Source of the DNA: Carboxylicivirga sp. M1479
Lineage (GTDB): Bacteria > Bacteroidota > Bacteroidia > Bacteroidales > Marinilabiliaceae
NCBI RefSeq assembly: GCF_007097485.1
Contig: NZ_VKDE01000007.1
Span: 57,402 to 121,401 of the forward strand
DNA length: 64,000 nt
Direction of reading: 5' to 3'
Part shown: positions 8,470-18,200 of the stretch, in pieces
Layout of the letters: each line of letters starts with the position of its first letter
Numbering within the stretch: position 1 is the first letter of the stretch
The notes under the pieces: model-generated
What the model saw: only the letters and a program-made list of their open reading frames with translations
What the model was told of the DNA's origin: nothing
The model's database searches: none
Made by a program: the position numbers and the translations under genes

Positions 8470-9612
8470 ATGAAGCAATTAATATTTCTTGTTATTGCTT
8501 TGGTAGCTATATCATGCCAAAACAATAAAGGTGTTTTTACAATTACCGGTTCAGGCTTGGACCAATTTAATGGCGACAGCATAAAAATATATTTGCCCGA
8601 TACTACAGAGGCCAGAGGTCATTTCACTGAGAAAGCGCTTATTAGCAATGGTGAATTTAAGCTAAGTGGCAATCTGGCAAATCCAAGATTGGTGTACCTT
8701 TCTATTTACGATAGCGAGGGCATCTATAAAGGGTGGAAATTTGAAACAATAATCGAAGATTGCTCAATAAACATCACATTTGGTGATAAAAAGGAAGATG
8801 CGATTTTGCAAGGGGGAAGCTATCATGCAACGATAATTGATGCCGTAAAGAACAATTCTGAGTTGGATGCAGCCAAAAAGGAATTAATGAACTATATGCA
8901 CTTGCTTCAATCAAAAGGTGATGAACAACCAACAGATGAAGAAATGCAAAAGTATAAAGAACTGGCCAATGTCTATAGCCGATTAGAGAAAGCAGCTTAT
9001 GAGGATGTTTTTTCAAATCATACCGACCCCATCGCTCGTCTGTTTGCCTATAAAAAAATGCGTTCATATGATAATTGGGAAGGTGAACTTGGGAAACTAG
9101 AAAAAGAAATTGGTGCAATAGATGAGTTGGTTCTTCTGAGACATGGGATCATAGCTGCAGAGAATGCAAAGGCTAATAAGATTGAAATAAAAATTGGCGA
9201 CCAGGTTAAAGATTTTGTAGCCGCCGATTTGAACGAGAATGAAATTCATTTAAAAGACGTGTTGGCACAAAACAAGTTAGTATTGGTTGAGTTTTGGGCT
9301 TCATGGTGCGCACCTTGTCGCGCTGAAATACCTCATATGAAAGAGGCTTATGAACACTATCATAATAAAGGATTTGAAATTGTGTCATTTACATTGGATC
9401 ATAATATGAAATCGTGGGAAAAAGCCAGTTCGGAAGAGCATATCCCTTGGATTAATGTAAGCGACCTAAAGGTTTATAAAAGTCCTGTTGTGCAAATGTA
9501 TGGAGTTAAAGGCGTGCCTGCGAACTACCTGGTTGATGCGAATGGACAAATAATAGCCATGCATTTACGCGGCGAGGCATTGGATAACAAACTAAAAGAA
9601 CTACTTGACTAA
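8470..9612 (+). CDS. TlpA/ResA-like thioredoxin lipoprotein with DUF4369-type N-terminus (locus A)
   Basis: A 380-residue periplasm-facing lipoprotein. The signal peptide ends in VAISC (Cys at about residue 16). A beta-rich N-terminal region resembling DUF4369 is followed by a helical linker, then a TlpA/AhpC-TSA thioredoxin domain from about 240. The active site WASWCAPC has its cysteines at about 280 and 283, and the cis-Pro loop is GVPANYLV. This points to thiol-disulfide reductase activity in the envelope. It follows SusD A after a terminator-like hairpin and is closely related to the locus C gene at 38505. The physiological partner is unknown; it may reduce disulfides in, or brought by, the SusCD cargo (inference). 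Confidence 0.88.
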   Translation: MKQLIFLVIALVAISCQNNKGVFTITGSGLDQFNGDSIKIYLPDTTEARGHFTEKALISNGEFKLSGNLANPRLVYLSIYDSEGIYKGWKFETIIEDCSINITFGDKKEDAILQGGSYHATIIDAVKNNSELDAAKKELMNYMHLLQSKGDEQPTDEEMQKYKELANVYSRLEKAAYEDVFSNHTDPIARLFAYKKMRSYDNWEGELGKLEKEIGAIDELVLLRHGIIAAENAKANKIEIKIGDQVKDFVAADLNENEIHLKDVLAQNKLVLVEFWASWCAPCRAEIPHMKEAYEHYHNKGFEIVSFTLDHNMKSWEKASSEEHIPWINVSDLKVYKSPVVQMYGVKGVPANYLVDANGQIIAMHLRGEALDNKLKELLD

Positions 9613-9616
9613 TACG

Positions 9617-10954
9617 ATGAATATGAATAAAGCACTAATTATTTTTATACTATGTCTGGGTTATATAAATAGTATAGCTCAAAATAACACTATACAACTC
9701 AAAGGAGAATTAAAAAACTTTGGTTCAGAAGTAGTATTGTCAAAGGAGACACCGGAGGCACAATTGCTAAAAGAAACCATTAAATTAAATTTAGACGAAC
9801 ATAACCGTTTTGAAGTAAGTTTTGAATTGCTTGAACCAGCTTATTTCAGCTTGGGTAGAAACACATTATACTTATCGCCTGGTGACCATATGAAAATAAT
9901 AGTGGATAATGATAATCCAAACAATTCAACATTTATCGGTACAGGAAGCGAAGTTTGTACTTATTTAAAAGCACGTCCCTATCCCAAAGCTGGCTCGTAT
10001 CTGTACGGAACAGATGTATTGAAAGGTGACCCGACAACAAATGAATTGGCCAAGAATGTAGCTAAGGAGGTTAGAAAACGAGAGGCAAAGTTGGACGCAT
10101 TGAAAGAGGCAGATGATTTTTTTAAAAAAGTAGAGCACGGTCGTATTTTATTTGATGCTGCCAATACTTTAATGTCTTATGGTTTCAGGGATGCATATGC
10201 TAAAAAGATTGCTCAGGAGCAAATGAAGGCCTATGCAGATAGTATCACAAACTTGTATGTTAATGATATAAGGGAGTACCTTTTAAACGGAAGTGATAAG
10301 GATTATTTAAATACCAGTGCCTATTTAAGTGTAGTGGACAAATGCATTGAAGAGCTAGGTGCAGACAAGATGGATGCCGAGGTTTTAGATTTTTTAAAAG
10401 TTCATGAGCTCGTTTATTTGCTCAATCGAAAAGGTCCTGTTGCTGAAGTACTGGGGCGGAAAAACGAGGTGGAAGCTGACTTAAGCACACAGAAGTACAA
10501 GTCCATATTAAACAAAGGTTTTGAGAAATATCAAAAGTTATTACCAGGGAATATGGCTCCCGCTCTTGAGTTGACATCCATGGACGGACAAGCAATAACA
10601 TTGGCTGATTTTAAAGGCAAAGTAATTGTTATTGATGTATGGGCAACCTGGTGTGGGCCTTGTAAGGCTGAAGCACCGTACTTTGAAGCCCTGGCTAAGA
10701 AGTATCAAAGTGATAAGGTTGAGTTTATTTCTATCAGTATCGATTCATCAGAGAAACCATGGCGCAAGTATTTAGAAGGACATGAGAAAACATCAACTCA
10801 ATACATAACACCACGTCCCCGTTTTAAAGAGTTCCAACTGATAACAGTGCCGCGATTTATGATCATTGATAAAGATGGTAGACTAATTGATGCTTTTGCA
10901 CCTGTACCTTCAAATGAAGAATTTGAGAAGTTAATTATTAAAGCTGTTAAATAA
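9617..10954 (+). CDS. TlpA-family thiol-disulfide oxidoreductase (locus A, second)
   Basis: A secreted thioredoxin-fold protein of about 445 residues. The hydrophobic signal ends near NSIAQNN. A large N-terminal DUF4369-like/helical region covers about 25-310, and the C-terminal TlpA domain has WATWCGPC (cysteines about 346 and 349) and the cis-Pro segment TVPRFMII. The frame is open from a TTG at 9605 that would overlap the previous gene by 8 bp. ATG codons at 9617 or 9623 are more plausible starts and put the gene just behind the preceding stop (9612), so the two thioredoxins are likely cotranscribed. The matching locus C pair is split by a mobile element. Confidence 0.85.
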   Translation: MNMNKALIIFILCLGYINSIAQNNTIQLKGELKNFGSEVVLSKETPEAQLLKETIKLNLDEHNRFEVSFELLEPAYFSLGRNTLYLSPGDHMKIIVDNDNPNNSTFIGTGSEVCTYLKARPYPKAGSYLYGTDVLKGDPTTNELAKNVAKEVRKREAKLDALKEADDFFKKVEHGRILFDAANTLMSYGFRDAYAKKIAQEQMKAYADSITNLYVNDIREYLLNGSDKDYLNTSAYLSVVDKCIEELGADKMDAEVLDFLKVHELVYLLNRKGPVAEVLGRKNEVEADLSTQKYKSILNKGFEKYQKLLPGNMAPALELTSMDGQAITLADFKGKVIVIDVWATWCGPCKAEAPYFEALAKKYQSDKVEFISISIDSSEKPWRKYLEGHEKTSTQYITPRPRFKEFQLITVPRFMIIDKDGRLIDAFAPVPSNEEFEKLIIKAVK

Positions 10955-11035
10955 CTATTACTGTTTTAATAGTAATATATATCCAAAATATTGTATAAAT
11001 AGTATCATGTGTGACTACTAAAACTACTATTTATT

Positions 11036-11064
11036 AAGCCCTTACTCCGGTGGGGGCTTTTTTT
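11036..11064 (+). terminator. Intrinsic terminator ending locus A operon
   Basis: AAGCCC / GGGCTT stem followed by a run of T (through about 11064). It stands between the second TlpA gene and the 62-residue ORF, only 12 bases before that ORF's ATG. Confidence 0.75.
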
Positions 11065-11075
11065 CACTATTAGTT

Positions 11076-11264
11076 ATGGCAACATATTATCTGGAATATA
11101 AAGGAAAAAGTCGGGAGCGTTTGATTCATCACGCCGATTGTAATGAGATTAGAAATAAAATGGACTATCTGTTATTAGGTGACTTTAGTAGTAAAGAGCA
11201 TTTGCTTTCTTATGCACAATGGCATTTCCCCGATTGGAACATTGCGTTATGCAGTTGTTGTTAA
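11076..11264 (+). CDS. Small Cys/His-rich conserved protein, copy 1
   Basis: A 62-residue protein of unknown function. The near-identical copy at 41343-41531, also placed after the second TlpA gene, argues that it is real. Visible features are a basic start (YLEYKGKSRERLIHHADC), a central DYLLLGDFSSKEHLLSYA, and a C-terminus ending CSCC. The His-His-x2-Cys cluster (about 18-22) and the final CxCC resemble a minimal H/C metal-binding layout; zinc binding is an inference. No signal peptide is visible, so it should be cytoplasmic. The ATG follows an intrinsic terminator within 12 bases, so expression may need read-through or its own promoter. Confidence 0.7.
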   Translation: MATYYLEYKGKSRERLIHHADCNEIRNKMDYLLLGDFSSKEHLLSYAQWHFPDWNIALCSCC

Positions 11265-11358
11265 TGTCATGTACCAATGGCATAAAAGTTCACTTAAGCA
11301 AATTGAATTTTATATAGTCTGTAAAGATGTTTCAATTGGGGGAGTTTTATACAAGCCT
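11265..11358 (+). repeat. Conserved non-coding tail of the 62-aa gene unit
   Basis: About 90 bp after the small gene (ending near ATACAAGCC) are almost identical to 41532-41625 after the second copy, with only a few substitutions near the 5' side. This is more conserved than the neighbouring genes. It could be a 3' UTR element, a small RNA, or simply a recent duplication border. Confidence 0.7.
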
Positions 11359-11382
11359 CATTCGTCAGAATGGGGCTTTTTT
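11355..11382 (+). terminator. Intrinsic terminator
   Basis: GCCTCATTC-GTCA-GAATGGGGC followed by six T. It closes the 62-aa gene unit. A closely related hairpin ends the locus B thioredoxin gene at 28448. Confidence 0.85.
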
Positions 11383-11449
11383 GAAAAATTATATGAGCAG
11401 TAGAATATACTAGCCTCACCAAACGCATAAGCACAGAAACTCAAAACAC

Positions 11450-12742
11450 TTATTTAGACATACTCAGTCCTGCCAATATACTAACCATCTTCACCATCAC
11501 CTCTTCGTCAATGTCAAAATCAGTTTGATGGTGAGTACCAGACTTGTTGGATGCGCCAATGCCCATAAATGCCGCTTTACCACCTGAATTCTGAACATGG
11601 TTCATCAGGGTACAGAAATCTTCACTATAGGTATTGTGTAGTTCTCTTTCTGTGCAACGCGTAAATAAGCCAGTATCCGTCACCAGGCCTTGAATGCTTT
11701 TGGCCAAATCGTTAGAGCTGGAAGCACTTTCAGCTTCACCAACCAAATTGATGTTGCAGCTACAAGCATGTTTCTTGGTGATTTCTTCAATTAATTGGAT
11801 GGAAGCATTGAAAAGTTTATCCCGTGTGATGGTGTCGCCAGCTCTTGTTTCAATCTTTAAAAGTGCATCAGGGCAGATGATATTACGGGCTGTACCTGCT
11901 TGCATCTGGCCAATGTTTAATCGAATATGCGAAGGGAAATCAGCTTTTAGTTTTTCTAAGCTTAAAATAATTTCTGCAGCAGGCAGCATGGCATTGATTC
12001 CTTTTTCAGGCGCTAAAGCAGCATGAGAAGCCTTGCCTTTTATCTCCACATCGAACTTCTTACTGGCAAGCTGACCATGTGTGCCGCAAATAAATTCATT
12101 GGGCTCTTTATTAGCCCACACATGAAAGCCATATGCCTCATCTACTTTTTCGAAAATCGGATGTTTAACCACAGCTGCCATTCCACCCAAGCCTTCCTCT
12201 GCAGGTTGAAACAAGATGATTATTTTTCCTTGTAAACTGCCTTTGTGTTGCGAAAGATATTTGGCCAATCCCAAACCAATGGCGGTGTGAGCATCGTGTC
12301 CACAGGCATGCATAAAGCCATCGTGAGCAGATGCAAATTTCTTCTTAAAGGGTAGGTGCTCGTTGTCTTGACTTTCATTAATGGCAAGTGCATCCATATC
12401 AACCCGAAAGACTTTTACTGGCCCCTCGCCATTGTCAAGAACACCTGCAACAGCAGTGTAGCCTCCCTTTGTTTGTTCCAACAACTCCTTGTTCAAATCA
12501 TGTCTTTCCAGGGCCTGAGCATAGAATTTATCCAAGGTCGCCTGTGTAGGTAGGTTCATGCGTTTATCACAAATCAAATCCTGACCCATATAAATAGTAA
12601 AGCCCCACTTTTTTAATGATTGCGCGACAAATGTAGCCGTTCCAAATTCACACCAGGCTGGCTCAGGGTGCTTGTGGAATAAGCGACGCCATTGAATCAT
12701 TTCTTCTTGCAGATCTTTAAAGTTATTGGGAATACCACTCAT
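11450..12742 (-). CDS. M20D-family amidohydrolase (AbgA-like)
   Basis: A 430-residue cytoplasmic metallohydrolase of the M20D amidohydrolase family, closest by appearance to p-aminobenzoyl-glutamate hydrolase subunit A-like proteins. Motifs are HKHPEPAWCEFGTA near the N-terminus, the metal-site segments VDMDALAI and HACGHDAHTA, then FQPAEEG with the catalytic Glu pair. A dimerisation domain (FDVEIKGKASHAALAPEKG) follows, and the C-terminal HHQTDFDIDEE supplies the last metal His. A long insert at about 50-90 separates it from simple N-acyl amino-acid amidohydrolases and fits AbgA. It probably cleaves an amide-linked acyl amino acid; the exact substrate is uncertain. It is transcribed alone, convergent with locus A. 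Confidence 0.85.
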   Translation of the reverse strand: MSGIPNNFKDLQEEMIQWRRLFHKHPEPAWCEFGTATFVAQSLKKWGFTIYMGQDLICDKRMNLPTQATLDKFYAQALERHDLNKELLEQTKGGYTAVAGVLDNGEGPVKVFRVDMDALAINESQDNEHLPFKKKFASAHDGFMHACGHDAHTAIGLGLAKYLSQHKGSLQGKIIILFQPAEEGLGGMAAVVKHPIFEKVDEAYGFHVWANKEPNEFICGTHGQLASKKFDVEIKGKASHAALAPEKGINAMLPAAEIILSLEKLKADFPSHIRLNIGQMQAGTARNIICPDALLKIETRAGDTITRDKLFNASIQLIEEITKKHACSCNINLVGEAESASSSNDLAKSIQGLVTDTGLFTRCTERELHNTYSEDFCTLMNHVQNSGGKAAFMGIGASNKSGTHHQTDFDIDEEVMVKMVSILAGLSMSK

Positions 12743-12761
12743 AGTATGTTATTGTTTTGCG

Positions 12762-12769
12762 CAAAGATA
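12762..12769 (-). promoter_or_regulatory. -7 element candidate for the M20 gene
   Basis: TATCTTTG on the minus strand matches TAnnTTTG and lies 20 bases before the ATG. No clear TTTG is seen at -33, so this is a partial match. Confidence 0.4.
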
Positions 12770-12803
12770 AAACATCTGGTGCTCATTTAGTCTAATGACT
12801 TTT

Positions 12804-12848
12804 CGGATGCCATCTTTAATCGCAAGGCGCCTATAAAGATGGAATCCG
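12804..12848. repeat. REP-like inverted repeat, copy 1 (imperfect)
   Basis: CGGATGCCATCTTTA pairs with TAAAGATGGAATCCG (one mismatch) around a short GC-rich loop. It is the same element as the perfect copy at 15060-15108. Confidence 0.7.
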
Positions 12849-13255
12849 TTTTGAAATAGCTATTATGAAGGCGCAAGGAGAAATAGTTAGGATGGTGTTG
12901 ATTTTAAATCAGTTGAGTTCTAAATGATTTAAGTTGTTTATATGTGGTTCTTCTATGTTTGGGTTCTTTTAGGCGTCTTGCATTGTGGCCTCTCTTTTAA
13001 ATTGCTTTAGTTTTTTAGAAAGCTTTAGTAAGACCGGGAAGCTGAGAACTTGTTCGAAGATCCCCCGGCCGCACTTAAGCTTGAGATAAATAAGAAAGTT
13101 ATTTAAAAAGTAGCCTTGATCTTTTTTCCTTAGTTTTTGTGATCAAGGACATCGGAACGATTAAGAATTGAGTATTCTTAATTGTTTCAGCATAAAGATC
13201 AATTTGGGCGGATAGCCCAATTGAAAAAACAATTATCACAACATTGATTATAAAA

Positions 13256-13291
13256 AAAATGAGTGAATCCGTTTTTGGATTCACTCATTTT
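13256..13291 (-). terminator. Bidirectional terminator hairpin
   Basis: A perfect 15-bp inverted repeat, AAAATGAGTGAATCC / GGATTCACTCATTTT, flanked by A-rich sequence (T-rich on the minus strand). It lies about 100 bp beyond the DUF4345 stop. The hairpin and its flank (CACAACATTGATTATAAAA) recur near 15125-15181. Confidence 0.75.
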
Positions 13292-13389
13292 CGTTTACAC
13301 AGTTTATGTAATAAAGATCCATAACCAATATTGGAACTACACACCGAGAACATTACTCAGTCAGCAATTCTATTACTACCACTAATTTA

Positions 13390-13773
13390 TCACCAGATAC
13401 TGATGAGGCAAAATACATTCGCCAGGCCTAATACAAGTTCAAATACAATGCCTTGGCTTATTTGTTTACTGGGTTTACCATCAGCTTTTAAACTGATTAA
13501 GCGACCAATAGCAAAACCTATAAAAATAAGCATGGCCACAAAGTGTGACGTAAAGCTTAGTTTCGTTATAAAGATGCCCAGTAAAGTACTAAGACCTGCA
13601 AAAAGCATCACTGCACTAACGCCTCTCATTTCATTTAATAAGCTGGCATCGTTTTCTAGTTTTATTCCCGAATTTTTCAAATACGTTTCTATTGGCTTAC
13701 TTAACCTCATTATACCTACAAAGATCAGCAGAAGGCTTGATAACGATAAGATTACAATCTTCAGATATTCCAT
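13390..13773 (-). CDS. DUF4345-type small membrane protein
   Basis: A 127-residue inner-membrane protein with about four hydrophobic helices (roughly 4-22, 49-68, 73-92, 107-126). The segment LLNEMRGVSAVMLFAGL matches the DUF4345 signature and the domain fills the protein. Function is unknown for the family. The WYL regulator gene ends 61 bp upstream on the same strand, so the two are probably cotranscribed and the regulator may control this membrane protein (inference). Confidence 0.75.
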   Translation of the reverse strand: MEYLKIVILSLSSLLLIFVGIMRLSKPIETYLKNSGIKLENDASLLNEMRGVSAVMLFAGLSTLLGIFITKLSFTSHFVAMLIFIGFAIGRLISLKADGKPSKQISQGIVFELVLGLANVFCLISIW

Positions 13774-13834
13774 TTTTAATTGTTTTTGGATGAATACTAA
13801 TGCAAATGTAATTGAGCGGTGTGACAGAGGTATG

Positions 13835-14545
13835 TCAAGGGTTGTTTTGATCTTTTACATATTTTTCAAAATACTCTTTTATCGTCATGTTGTGCGGACT
13901 AAATGTATCACTCTTGGTAACGAGTTTTTTAATGAAATCTATTCGAAAGTGTCTAAAATCATTACGTAAGCGACAAAAGGCAACAAGTAAAAAATTACCA
14001 TGAATGCTATAGATAGCAAAGGGCTCAATGTTGCGTGTGCTTGACTTATCTTCTGAAGAGTGGTAGTCTATTGCTAATACTTTATTATGAGTAATGGCCG
14101 ATTGTATTTCCATGAGGTTATTACTCGTTCTCTCCTTGTTGTTATTTCCGCCAAAGTAAATTCTGTCCGCTAACAAGTCGGCATTTCCTTTTTGAGAGTA
14201 GCGCAAAATGGCTTTTATTTTTTCTAGTGCGCTAGAGATGTTTTCAACCAGGGACTGGTCTTTATTTTTTATGGCTAATTGCTCTAATGTAATTAAGGCA
14301 TTTGCTTCTTCTTCCGAAAAAAGTACAGGTGGTAAATGGTAGCCTTCCATAATAGAATAACCTATACCTTCTTCAGTTACAATAGGGATACCTGATTTTT
14401 CGAGTGTGCGAATATCTCTGTAAATTGTTCTTACACTTACATCGTGCCGCTCAGCAAGTTGTTTGGCAGTGATAACTCTTTTGGACTGAAGTTGGGTGAG
14501 AATAGCTGTTAATCGCGCTAGCCTTGGTTTTTCTTTTTCTTCCAT
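13835..14545 (-). CDS. YafY-type HTH/WYL transcriptional regulator
   Basis: A 236-residue DNA-binding regulator. The N-terminal winged HTH (about 8-60) includes ITAKQLAERHDVSVRTIYRD, followed by the linker GYHLPPVLFSEEEANALI. The C-terminal WYL domain (about 145-225) contains LAIDYHSSEDKSSTRNIEPF and FCRLRNDFRHFRIDFI. In place of the usual W-Y-L triad it reads NFLLVAF, a variant form. WYL domains often bind nucleic acid or small ligands. It sits upstream of the DUF4345 membrane gene on the same strand. Its target is unknown; autoregulation is plausible. Confidence 0.88.
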   Translation of the reverse strand: MEEKEKPRLARLTAILTQLQSKRVITAKQLAERHDVSVRTIYRDIRTLEKSGIPIVTEEGIGYSIMEGYHLPPVLFSEEEANALITLEQLAIKNKDQSLVENISSALEKIKAILRYSQKGNADLLADRIYFGGNNNKERTSNNLMEIQSAITHNKVLAIDYHSSEDKSSTRNIEPFAIYSIHGNFLLVAFCRLRNDFRHFRIDFIKKLVTKSDTFSPHNMTIKEYFEKYVKDQNNP

Positions 14546-14773
14546 ACAGGAATGGTTCTATTGCTTATAAGGTACATGCTTGATAAATGTTAAACACAAG
14601 ACCTTACGCAATGTTTTGCCCACTTCTTATCTCTTTATAAAACACGGTGTGCCAAAACTATACTTTTAACAGCCCTAAAATTGTTGTCTACTTGCATGGG
14701 TGAATAGCCTTATTGCTTATGGTGTGATACTTCTTGTTAAACCATCAAATAGCACAGAACCATATTGCAATGT

Positions 14774-14959
14774 CTAATCGGACTTTAAACCAAAGTTACT
14801 TTCAACCACTCGATGGTCTTCTCCGTAAAAAGTTAAATCTATTTTAATTTCCCAATTAGTATCAGATATCTTTCGGCCACTGATCATACCTGTTGGCTCA
14901 ACATTTTTTGATTCATCCTCAGGAAAGATGTGGTAATTACAAGATGGTTGCGTTGGTGC
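14774..14959 (-). pseudogene. Possible C-terminal gene remnant
   Basis: A minus-strand open stretch of about 60 codons without a start, bounded upstream by a stop at 14960-14962. It reads like a real protein end: CNYHIFPEDESKNVEPTG, then SDTNWEIKIDLTFYGEDH and NFGLKSD-stop. The family was not recognised. A different frame is open further upstream, so a frameshifted relic is possible. Chance remains a fair alternative. Confidence 0.35.
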
Positions 14960-15059
14960 TTACTAATTACAGCTTGTTCTTGCACTTGCTGGAGCATACT
15001 TGATAGTTTTAAGCGTGGCGAGATTCTACTTTGAACGGGAGGGAATAGCAGTCTGACTT

Positions 15060-15108
15060 TACGGATGCCATCTTTATTAACAAGATGCCTATAAAGATGG
15101 CATCCGTA
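15060..15108. repeat. REP-like inverted repeat, copy 2 (perfect)
   Basis: TACGGATGCCATCTTTAT (15060-15077) and its exact reverse complement (15091-15108) flank a 13-nt loop. An imperfect copy lies at 12804-12848. Such dispersed palindromes are typical of REP/MITE debris. Confidence 0.85.
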
Positions 15109-15145
15109 TGGAAAAAAAGCTGATATCACAACATTGATTATAAAA

Positions 15146-15181
15146 AAAATGAGGGAATCCGTTTTGGGATACCCTCATTTT
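15146..15181 (-). terminator. Terminator of the BNR-repeat gene
   Basis: AAAATGAGGGAATCC pairs with GGGATACCCTCATTTT just beyond the BNR gene stop, with A-rich flank (U-run on the minus strand). It is a sequence relative of the hairpin at 13256-13291. Confidence 0.8.
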
Positions 15182-15216
15182 TATTTACACAAATCTGTGT
15201 AATAGTAACTTTTTTC

Positions 15217-18200
15217 TTACCACCAGCGACTACCAGAAGAGGTGTTGTATAAAACTCCACCAGCTTCTTCAACTTCGCCCTCCAGAGCTGGTACTTTTGT
15301 TTTAAACAAGGCATCTAAAGTAGCTTCTTGTTCCTGATAGGCTTGAAGCGCCATAGCATACTGCTCTTTTTGAGCACCTGTTACATCAACATGTGCGTAG
15401 GAAGTTGTGTACATGGCGAAACGAATTCTGCTGTTAACGGAGTTTTTGGCACCAAAACCACCTATGATCACCTTGGTTATAGCATCAATTTCCTTTTGTA
15501 GCTCATCCACTTTGTTGACCAAAACATTGGCTTCAACAGGCGTTTTTGCCAAAATGGTTTTAAGGTTTTTCAGGCGTGTATTCATTTCCTTAATCTTGGC
15601 TCGCGCTGCACTTACCTGGGCATTTAAATCACTTACCTCTTTTAAGAACTCAAAATTAGCATTGTAATTGGCCGTGCCCAAGGCATTAGGAATAGAAACA
15701 ACGTTAAATGCTTGTTTGTCGACTAACCTTGTAAATGTTCCGGCCATGTTTTTGTCAATAGCCACTTTGTATGCTCCTGGCGGTACTTTAGGCCCCCGCT
15801 TTGTTAAGTAGGCTAAATCCCATGATAGTGTGTTGTAACCTTTCTTCAGCTCAGAGCTTAATTTTCGCATGATGTTGTCATTGGCATCATAGATAGTGAA
15901 AATCAGCTGTGGTTTTACTTCCTGTTCCTCGGCCAACAACTCTTCGTCAGTGGCATATTTAAAGGTGCCACCCGACTTTTTGGCTTCTTTTTGAGCTTCC
16001 TTGCGTTTGTCCTTTAAGCTTTTGTAGCCTGTTTTAATGTAATATTCAAACTTGGTTTCAGGCTCAGGATTGGGTGTTCTGAAATGTACTTCACCCTGGT
16101 ATCTTAGGTTGCTCGATGGAAAATAGAGTAGGGCATCGTTGACTTCAAACAGATGTGCTTCCTTCTCGCTGATTTCCTCGCTTAAGGTACGCAAGGCCGA
16201 ATAATTATCTAAAACATAAAAGCCACGGCCAAAAGTAGCTACCACCAAATCGTTTTCTCGTTGCTGAATGGTTAATTCTTTAACCTGTATGGTAGGCAAG
16301 CCGTTTTTGATTTGCACCCATTTTTCACCGCCATCAATACTGGTCCAAACACCCCACTCAGTACCAATAAACAATAAATCAGGGTTGACATGATCTTCCT
16401 GAATGCAATACACGGTTCCTGATGGTAGGTTAGAGGCGATGGACGTCCAGGTTTTACCTTTGTCGGTACTTTTGATGAGGTAAGGTGTGAAATCACTGCT
16501 GTTCTTACGCCCGTCGAAACAAGCATACACCACATTTTCGTTGTGCATCGATGGTGTAATGTAATTCACAAAGGTCATGTCTGGCACTCCCGTAAAAGTA
16601 TCATACTTCGTCCAGTTGGCACCATCATCTTCTGTAATCCATATTAAACCATCATCGGTTCCGGCATACAGCATGCCTTGTTTTAAGGGTGACTCAGTCA
16701 GGGCAAAAATATTTCCAAACTTCGATGTCGACATGTTTTTAGCCACTGCTTCGGGAGGCCATATCTTACCCATCATAGGCAAGCTGTTCTGGTCAATCTG
16801 CCTGGTTAAATCAGCCGATATCTTTTCCCAGGTGCCACCCATATCCGTGCTTTTTAGCACATAGTTACCACCAATATACAGGGTCTTATTATCGAAATGA
16901 CTCAAGAGGTAGGGCGTGTTCCAGTTCCAGCGGTACTCCTCATCAATGGTTGGTTGCGGTTGAATGGAAATGCTGTTACCCGTTGTTCTATCGTATCGTC
17001 TGATGCCGCAATACTGCGATTCACAGTAATGGATATCAGGATTTTTAGGATCGGGTATCGACAGGTAGCCATCGCCACCAATGGCATAGGTCCAATCGGC
17101 ATTAACAATGTTTTGGCGATGCGTTTGCGATGGTCCAAACCACGAACCGTTATCCTGGGCACCACCATAGACATTGTAGAATGGATATTCGTTATCAGTT
17201 CTAACGTGGTAGTATTGTGTGATGGGTAGATTACTGGCGAATTGCCAGGTTTTAGCAGCATCGTAGGTCTCATAGATGCCTCCATCGCAACCCATGATGT
17301 AATGATTCGGATCCTCAGGATTCATCCATATGGCATGGTTATCAACGTGCTTATTTTTACCTTCGATGTTTTCCCATGTTCGGCCACCATCAAGCGATCG
17401 GGCAGCACGCGTATCCATTAAAATAATCATGTCAGGATCGTAGGGAGCAGCATATAATTCGTTGTAATATTGCGGACTGCCCGAAACCTTATCGCTTCTC
17501 TTTTCCCAGCTTTCGCCCATATCGTTGGAGCGATAAACACCGCCTTTATTACCCGGTAGCTCAATAACAGCATAGATAATATCAGGATTGGCAGGGGATA
17601 GGGCAAGGCCAATGCGACCGACATCACCTCCTGGTAGGCCTTTCTTCAGTTTGGTCCAGCATGCTCCGGCATCCACCGATTTGTAAATGGCCGACTCAGG
17701 ACCACCATTAATCTTCGACCAAACACGTCGTTCGCGCTGATGAGAGGCCGCATAAAGGATATCCGGATTTCGTGGATCCATCTCCAAATCCGATATACCC
17801 GTGTATTCGCCTATTTCAAGCATGCGTTCCCACGATTGACCACCATCCGTGGTTTTGTATAATCCGCGCTCGCCACCGGGTCCCCAGGCCTGACCCTGCG
17901 ATGCCACATAAACCACATTGCTGTTGCGTGGATCAATCATTATTTTACCAATTTGAGAACTGGTTTTTAATCCCATGTTGGTAAAGGACTTACCCCCGTC
18001 GGTTGTTTTGTATACGCCATCACCATAGGCCAAATTACGTTGTGTATTGTTTTCACCCGTGCCTACCCAAACAACATTGGCGTTGTTGGGGTCCATGGCT
18101 AAACAACCAATGGAAAAAACCGGCTGATCGTCAAAGATGGGCTCAAAGGTAGTACCATGGTTAGTGGTTTTCCATAAACCACCTGAGGCAACCGCTACAT

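Larger units (their letters stand above)
12743..13389. other. Repeat-rich intergenic region, no gene
   Basis: No protein-like frame stands out. It holds an imperfect inverted repeat (12804-12848, related to 15060-15108), a dispersed repeat beginning GGGTTCTTTTA near 12960 (relatives near 30722 and, inverted, 52998), a 31-bp repeat at 13149-13179 shared with 30783-30813, a GCGGATAGCCCAATTGA segment near 13207 shared with about 38452, and a terminator hairpin at 13256-13291. Confidence 0.7.
14546..15216. other. Intergenic region with possible gene remnant and repeats
   Basis: No intact gene is seen. The stretch contains a protein-like minus-strand fragment (14774-14959), a perfect 18-bp inverted repeat (15060-15108) and a terminator for the BNR gene (15146-15181). 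Confidence 0.6.

Noticed and set aside
13099-13284. 61-residue minus-strand ORF
   Set aside because: It consists of repeat modules and a terminator hairpin found elsewhere in the window.
13331-13969. 212-residue plus-strand ORF
   Set aside because: It is antisense to the DUF4345 and WYL genes, which have clear family matches.
14884-15129. 81-residue minus-strand ORF
   Set aside because: It runs through the perfect REP-like palindrome; composition is not protein-like.
16902-17285. ORFs antisense to, or in other frames of, the BNR gene
   Set aside because: Shadow frames of a gene with strong repeat signatures.
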